Shown: in pieces, positions 7,427 through 10,273 of the stretch | Layout: the number at the start of each line of letters is the position of its first letter | Position numbering within the stretch: the first letter of the stretch is position 1 | Assembly: GCA_903834675.1 (NCBI GenBank) | Contig: CAILKC010000436.1 | Span: 1-10,273 of the forward strand | Source: an uncultured Victivallales bacterium | GTDB lineage: Bacteria; Verrucomicrobiota; Lentisphaeria; Oligosphaerales; JAFGRS01 | Length of the DNA stretch: 10,273 nucleotides | Reading direction: 5' to 3' | Made by a program: the position numbers and the translations under genes | The notes under the pieces: generated by a model | The model's database searches: none | Told to the model about the DNA's origin: nothing | What the model saw: the letters and a program-made list of their open reading frames with translations, nothing else

Positions 7427-8986
7427 TCAGCCCTGCCGCGGGCACAGCACGACCTTCTGCCCATAGACCTCGGCAAACAACGTCGCCTTCTGCTCCAACT
7501 CCAGGCGTTCGACCGTCGGATCGGCGACCCCCGAGATCAGCAAGCGCAGCTCGCTGCCGACGCTCTCGACTCCCTCGACGCGCAGGCGCTGCGAGTGGCT
7601 GTGCTCAAGCGCGTCCGCCACCCGCAGGATCGCGGCCAACTTGCAGACGGCCAGACGGCGGTCACGACTCAGTGTCCCATACAGCTCGTGCGTCATCAGC
7701 GGATGGGCACGGCGATGGTAGCGCGCCACCAATGCGACCAATTCCCGGTCCCAGGAATTCAGACCAAAGATGTCGCTATTGCAGATCAGGTACATACTGT
7801 GTTTATGATGGCTGCGAGTGCTGATAAACATGCCGACTTCGTGCAGCAGGGCAGCCACCTCGAGGATGAGCCGGTGCCGCGGTTCCAGCCGATGCTGCGC
7901 GCTGAGGGCATCGTACAGTACCAGACAGGTGCTGGCCACGTGCCGCGCGTGCGCCATATCCTCGTTGTACTTCTCCCCCAGCGCCACAACCGCATACAGG
8001 ATTTGCTCCTTAAAGACCTCGTCGACTCCGGCTGACCCGCCCAAGTCGGCGAGCACCCCGTCGCGCATACTGACCGTGGTGACGTAGAGGTACGGTCGCC
8101 GTAACGCCTGGGCCAGCTTCACGTAGGTCAGCAGGGCGGCCCCGAGGGTTTCGGCCTCGGGGTAGGTCAGACTGTAGCGGCGCACCAGCTCATCTTCCGA
8201 CTGCGCCAGCACCTCTTCGGCCACCTTGGCCACCCCCTTGACCGGCAAAGCGACCAACCCCTTTGACTCCCAACCGGGCTGCAGTTGCGAGGCCGCCAGG
8301 CGAGCGTCGCCGCCAATCGCCAGAATCTGCACCGCCTTCAACGACGGCGCCGCAAAACAAGACTTCACCAGACTGGCAAAACGCTCGATGTGCGCCTCCA
8401 TCACCTCGCGCCGACCAAGCGCGCTCAGACCCCCCGCCTCACGCAATTGCCACAACCGCAAGGCGCCCAGCCGGTGCTCCTGCGTAAAGGTCACCTTCCC
8501 GTCCCGCAGCGCCAGTACCTCGGTGCTGCCACCGCCGACTTCCACCGCCAGGGTGACCACCCCGGGGGCAAAGATAGGGTTGCGGCGGAAGCGCTGTACG
8601 CTGAGGTAGGTGTAGCGGCTCAGTTCGGCCTCTTCGACCACCTGGATTTCCAGGCCGGTGGCCACGTAGATACGGTCGATGAACGTATCGCGGTTGGTCG
8701 CTTCGCGGACCGCGCTGGTAGCGACGACGCGGACATGCGCGGCATCCAGGGGCATGCGGTACTCTTGTTCCAGGTGGCGAGCAAACTTGCGCAACACCTC
8801 GACGCAGGTCTCAATGGTCCGGGGGGCGATCTCGCCATGGGCGAAAACATCGTCACCCAGCGCCACATTCTGGCGTGGCTGTTCGAGGATGCGCGGCACG
8901 CCGTCCGCGCCCACCTCCGCCACGGCCAGGCGGATCGAGGTGGTGCCCACGTCAATCACCGCCAGTTGTCGCACTGCGTCGCCCAT
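7427..8986 (-). CDS. ppx: Ppx/GppA family exopolyphosphatase with C-terminal HD-type domain
   Basis: 519 residues. Ppx enzymes release phosphate from the ends of polyphosphate; GppA relatives remove a phosphate from pppGpp, and this protein could do either or both. Seen: an ASKHA-fold start AVIDVGTTSIRL (9-20) with the phosphate-loop D12, VATSAVREATN (88-98), VVEEAELSRYTYLSV (116-130) with the likely catalytic Glu at 118/119, and VEVGGGSTEV (148-157). The C-terminal half (about 320-470) is an HD-like domain: H349 in ARHVAS, LLHEVG (381-385) with His382-Glu383 where His-Asp is typical, SHHKHSMYLI (392-401) and ARYHRRAHP (421-429). As I recall, His-Glu is common in this subgroup. The ATG at 8986 follows GAGGT (8992-8996) by 5 nt; a TTG one codon earlier is possible. 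It starts 20 nt after the ROK gene and ends 16 nt before ppk1, so it is probably cotranscribed with both. Confidence 0.93.
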   Translation of the reverse strand: MGDAVRQLAVIDVGTTSIRLAVAEVGADGVPRILEQPRQNVALGDDVFAHGEIAPRTIETCVEVLRKFARHLEQEYRMPLDAAHVRVVATSAVREATNRDTFIDRIYVATGLEIQVVEEAELSRYTYLSVQRFRRNPIFAPGVVTLAVEVGGGSTEVLALRDGKVTFTQEHRLGALRLWQLREAGGLSALGRREVMEAHIERFASLVKSCFAAPSLKAVQILAIGGDARLAASQLQPGWESKGLVALPVKGVAKVAEEVLAQSEDELVRRYSLTYPEAETLGAALLTYVKLAQALRRPYLYVTTVSMRDGVLADLGGSAGVDEVFKEQILYAVVALGEKYNEDMAHARHVASTCLVLYDALSAQHRLEPRHRLILEVAALLHEVGMFISTRSHHKHSMYLICNSDIFGLNSWDRELVALVARYHRRAHPLMTHELYGTLSRDRRLAVCKLAAILRVADALEHSHSQRLRVEGVESVGSELRLLISGVADPTVERLELEQKATLFAEVYGQKVVLCPRQG

Positions 8987-8991
8987 CAAAG

Positions 8992-8996
8992 ACCTC
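8992..8996 (-). promoter_or_regulatory. Ribosome-binding site of ppx
   Basis: GAGGT on the minus strand, 5 nt before the ATG at 8986, in the 20-nt gap after the ROK gene. It does not separate this ATG from the TTG immediately before it, but the ATG is preferred. Confidence 0.6.
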
Positions 8997-9006
8997 GGGT
9001 TTACTC

Positions 9007-9987
9007 TCAGTGCTTGCCGCTCACGACCTCGCGAGCCCAGCCCGCCGCGCCCATCACCGTGGCGTCGTCACCCAGCTTGGCCGCGACCACTTTGAACAGG
9101 CTCTCGAAGGAGGGCATGGCGCGGGCCTTGGCGCTAGCCGTGACCTCGCTGCGGAACAACTCCGGCATGGCCTCGACCAGCCCGCCGCCGAGAACCACCG
9201 TATCCGGTCCGAGCAGGTTCACCGCGTTGCCCACCGCCACCCCAATCCAGCGCGCCGCCTGGCGCACGATGCGCTCAACCGCCTTGTCGCCAGCCTGAAT
9301 AGCCTCCGCCAGCGTGTTGCTGCGCACGTTGGCCAGGTCAGTCCCCGCCGCCGCCAGCAGGTGCGGCGCCTCGCCACGGAAGGCCGCCGCCGCCGCTGCC
9401 GCCGAGATCGCCAGACGGCTGGCCACCGCCTCCAGGCAGCCCGTCCGCCCACAGCCGCACAGAGGCCCCTCGGGCTGCACCTGCATATGCCCGATCTCCA
9501 GCACGCTGCACGTCTTGCCGCGCAGAATCTTGCCCTCATACACACAGCCGCCCCCAATGCCCGTGCCGGGGAACACGCCCAGCAGGCAGCGTGAGCCCTT
9601 GCCGGCCCCGAAGAGGTACTCGCCGTAGACCCCCGAATCGACGTCGTTGACGATCACCGCCGGGCAGCCGAAGGCCGCCTCGAGCGTCTTGCGCACCGGC
9701 GCCTTAGACCAGCCCAGGTTGGGCGCGTAGAGGATCACGCCGGCATCCAGATCCAGCGGCCCCGGACAGCCCACCCCGATGCCGGCCAGACGATCATGCG
9801 TGATACTGAGCTCGCCGAGCAGTTCCTCGATGGTGCCCATCACGCGCTCCAGGCCCGCCTTCATGCCCTCGGAGCCTTTGGTCTTGCGCCGCTTGCCGCC
9901 GATCTCCTTGAACCCGGCGTCGTAAACCTTCGCCTGCATCTTGGTGCCACCGAGGTCGAAGCCCACCCAGACCTTCTGCGTCGCCAT
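9007..9987 (-). CDS. ROK family sugar kinase (probable glucokinase)
   Basis: 326 residues, the usual length for ROK kinases, which phosphorylate glucose, fructose, mannose, N-acetylmannosamine or similar hexoses in the cytoplasm. Seen: phosphate-binding loop GFDLGGTKMQAK (9-20), GVGCPGPLD (71-79), VNDVDSGVYGEY (113-124) with catalytic base D115, GTGIGGG (141-147), the EIGHM motif (164-168) with H167, the zinc motif CGCGRTGCLE (177-186) with C177, C179 and C184, and VVLGGG (264-269). There is no N-terminal helix-turn-helix, so it is an enzyme and not a ROK repressor. The ATG at 9987 is chosen because GGGAG (9996-10000) lies 8 nt upstream and the protein then begins just before the kinase domain. 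It is first of a ROK-ppx-ppk1 cluster. Polyphosphate glucokinases are also ROK proteins, so polyphosphate as donor is possible, but nothing in the sequence proves it. Exact sugar unknown. Confidence 0.93.
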   Translation of the reverse strand: MATQKVWVGFDLGGTKMQAKVYDAGFKEIGGKRRKTKGSEGMKAGLERVMGTIEELLGELSITHDRLAGIGVGCPGPLDLDAGVILYAPNLGWSKAPVRKTLEAAFGCPAVIVNDVDSGVYGEYLFGAGKGSRCLLGVFPGTGIGGGCVYEGKILRGKTCSVLEIGHMQVQPEGPLCGCGRTGCLEAVASRLAISAAAAAAAFRGEAPHLLAAAGTDLANVRSNTLAEAIQAGDKAVERIVRQAARWIGVAVGNAVNLLGPDTVVLGGGLVEAMPELFRSEVTASAKARAMPSFESLFKVVAAKLGDDATVMGAAGWAREVVSGKH

Positions 9988-9995
9988 GGTTGTCA

Positions 9996-10000
9996 CTCCC
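9996..10000 (-). promoter_or_regulatory. Ribosome-binding site deciding the ROK kinase start
   Basis: GGGAG on the minus strand, 8 nt before the ATG at 9987. It supports this start over an open extension reaching 10185, whose translation (many Arg, His and Pro, no ROK similarity) looks non-coding. Confidence 0.7.
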
Positions 10001-10147
10001 GCAGTGCTGCCTGACCACCTTCCCGCTGACGGCCCTGACTCATCAACAGGATCACCGGACACACCACGGGGAAAGGTAGCATGCCAATGCACCCGCCGGA
10101 CGAAAACACCGCAAAAAAGCGACCTGTGCAATAAGGGAGTCCGCCTG

Positions 10148-10273
10148 GAGCGCTGAAGGCGCGCGGCCATACCAGCCCAGGGCAACGCCCTGGGAATAGG
10201 ATAGTTATGGGTTTGAGCCCTGTAGGGGCGAGCTATCTGCCCTACCTTCGCGCCGAGGTCGCATGGTCCGCCC
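10148..10273. repeat. Composite palindromic (REP-like) intergenic element, continuing past the edge
   Basis: Several short palindromes lie in a row: GCGC-TGAAG-GCGC (10150-10162), an 8-bp perfect stem CCCAGGGC-AAC-GCCCTGGG (10176-10194), and GCCC-TGTAG-GGGC (10217-10229). A run of such units outside coding sequence is typical of dispersed REP-like elements. The string order, a GGGCAACGCCC core followed by CCCTGTAGGGGCGAG, matches an intergenic repeat I recall from planctomycete and related environmental genomes; this is memory, not a search. The right end is not visible and the left limit is approximate. Confidence 0.6.

Larger units (their letters stand above)
9988..10273. other. Non-coding stretch upstream of the ROK gene
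   Basis: 286 bp without a credible gene. The part near the ROK start (about 9988-10145) should hold the promoter of the ROK-ppx-ppk1 cluster, but I see no convincing -35/-10 pair. From about 10148 outwards it is occupied by a palindromic repeat described separately. Confidence 0.6.

Noticed and set aside
10110..10121. CGC-AAAAAA-GCG as a possible terminator or operator
   Set aside because: The stem is only 3 bp, too weak for a terminator, and there is no T-tract outside it.
9988..10185. A 66-residue N-terminal extension of the ROK kinase
   Set aside because: The extension is low-complexity Arg/His/Pro-rich, has no ROK similarity, runs into the palindromic repeat, and the ATG at 9987 has a good ribosome-binding site.

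Overview
The window is GC-rich, densely coding bacterial chromosome with six protein genes and no RNA gene, CRISPR array, insertion sequence or phage gene that I can see. The mix of a Gfo/Idh/MocA oxidoreductase, a large secreted DUF4838 protein, a Met-rich exported small protein, an HD-type Ppx/GppA phosphatase and REP-like palindromes between genes resembles Planctomycetota or neighbouring phyla (Lentisphaerota, Hydrogenedentota, Armatimonadota). That placement is an impression from gene content, not a phylogenetic result.

Left part (1-1554, minus strand): a Met-rich exported protein of unknown function lies 40 bp upstream of an NAD(P)-dependent Gfo/Idh/MocA sugar-type oxidoreductase, which runs off the left edge. 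Both may be one transcript. A 249-bp divergent intergenic region (1555-1803) with several GC-rich hairpins separates them from the next gene.

Middle (1804-5178, plus strand): an 1124-residue secreted protein with a signal peptide, an N-terminal beta-rich region, an alpha-glucuronidase-N-like segment, a DUF4838 catalytic-like region and a C-terminal galactose-mutarotase-like region. It is probably an extracytoplasmic carbohydrate-active protein. With the oxidoreductase across the divergent region it suggests use of a modified or acidic sugar, but no substrate can be read from the sequence.

Right part (9987-5293, minus strand): a compact cluster, ROK sugar kinase - Ppx/GppA exopolyphosphatase - polyphosphate kinase 1, with gaps of 20 and 16 nt and good ribosome-binding sites. 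PPK1 makes polyphosphate, Ppx removes it, and the ROK protein phosphorylates a hexose, probably with ATP, possibly linked to polyphosphate. ppk1 converges on the DUF4838 gene across 114 bp holding a palindromic repeat. Upstream of the ROK gene is a 286-bp non-coding stretch whose outer half looks like a dispersed palindromic repeat continuing past the right edge.

Most of the window is ordinary metabolism. The items most worth a second look are the ROK-ppx-ppk1 linkage, the multidomain DUF4838 protein, the Met-rich exported protein and the two repeat elements. I found no convincing evidence of an undescribed multi-gene system.
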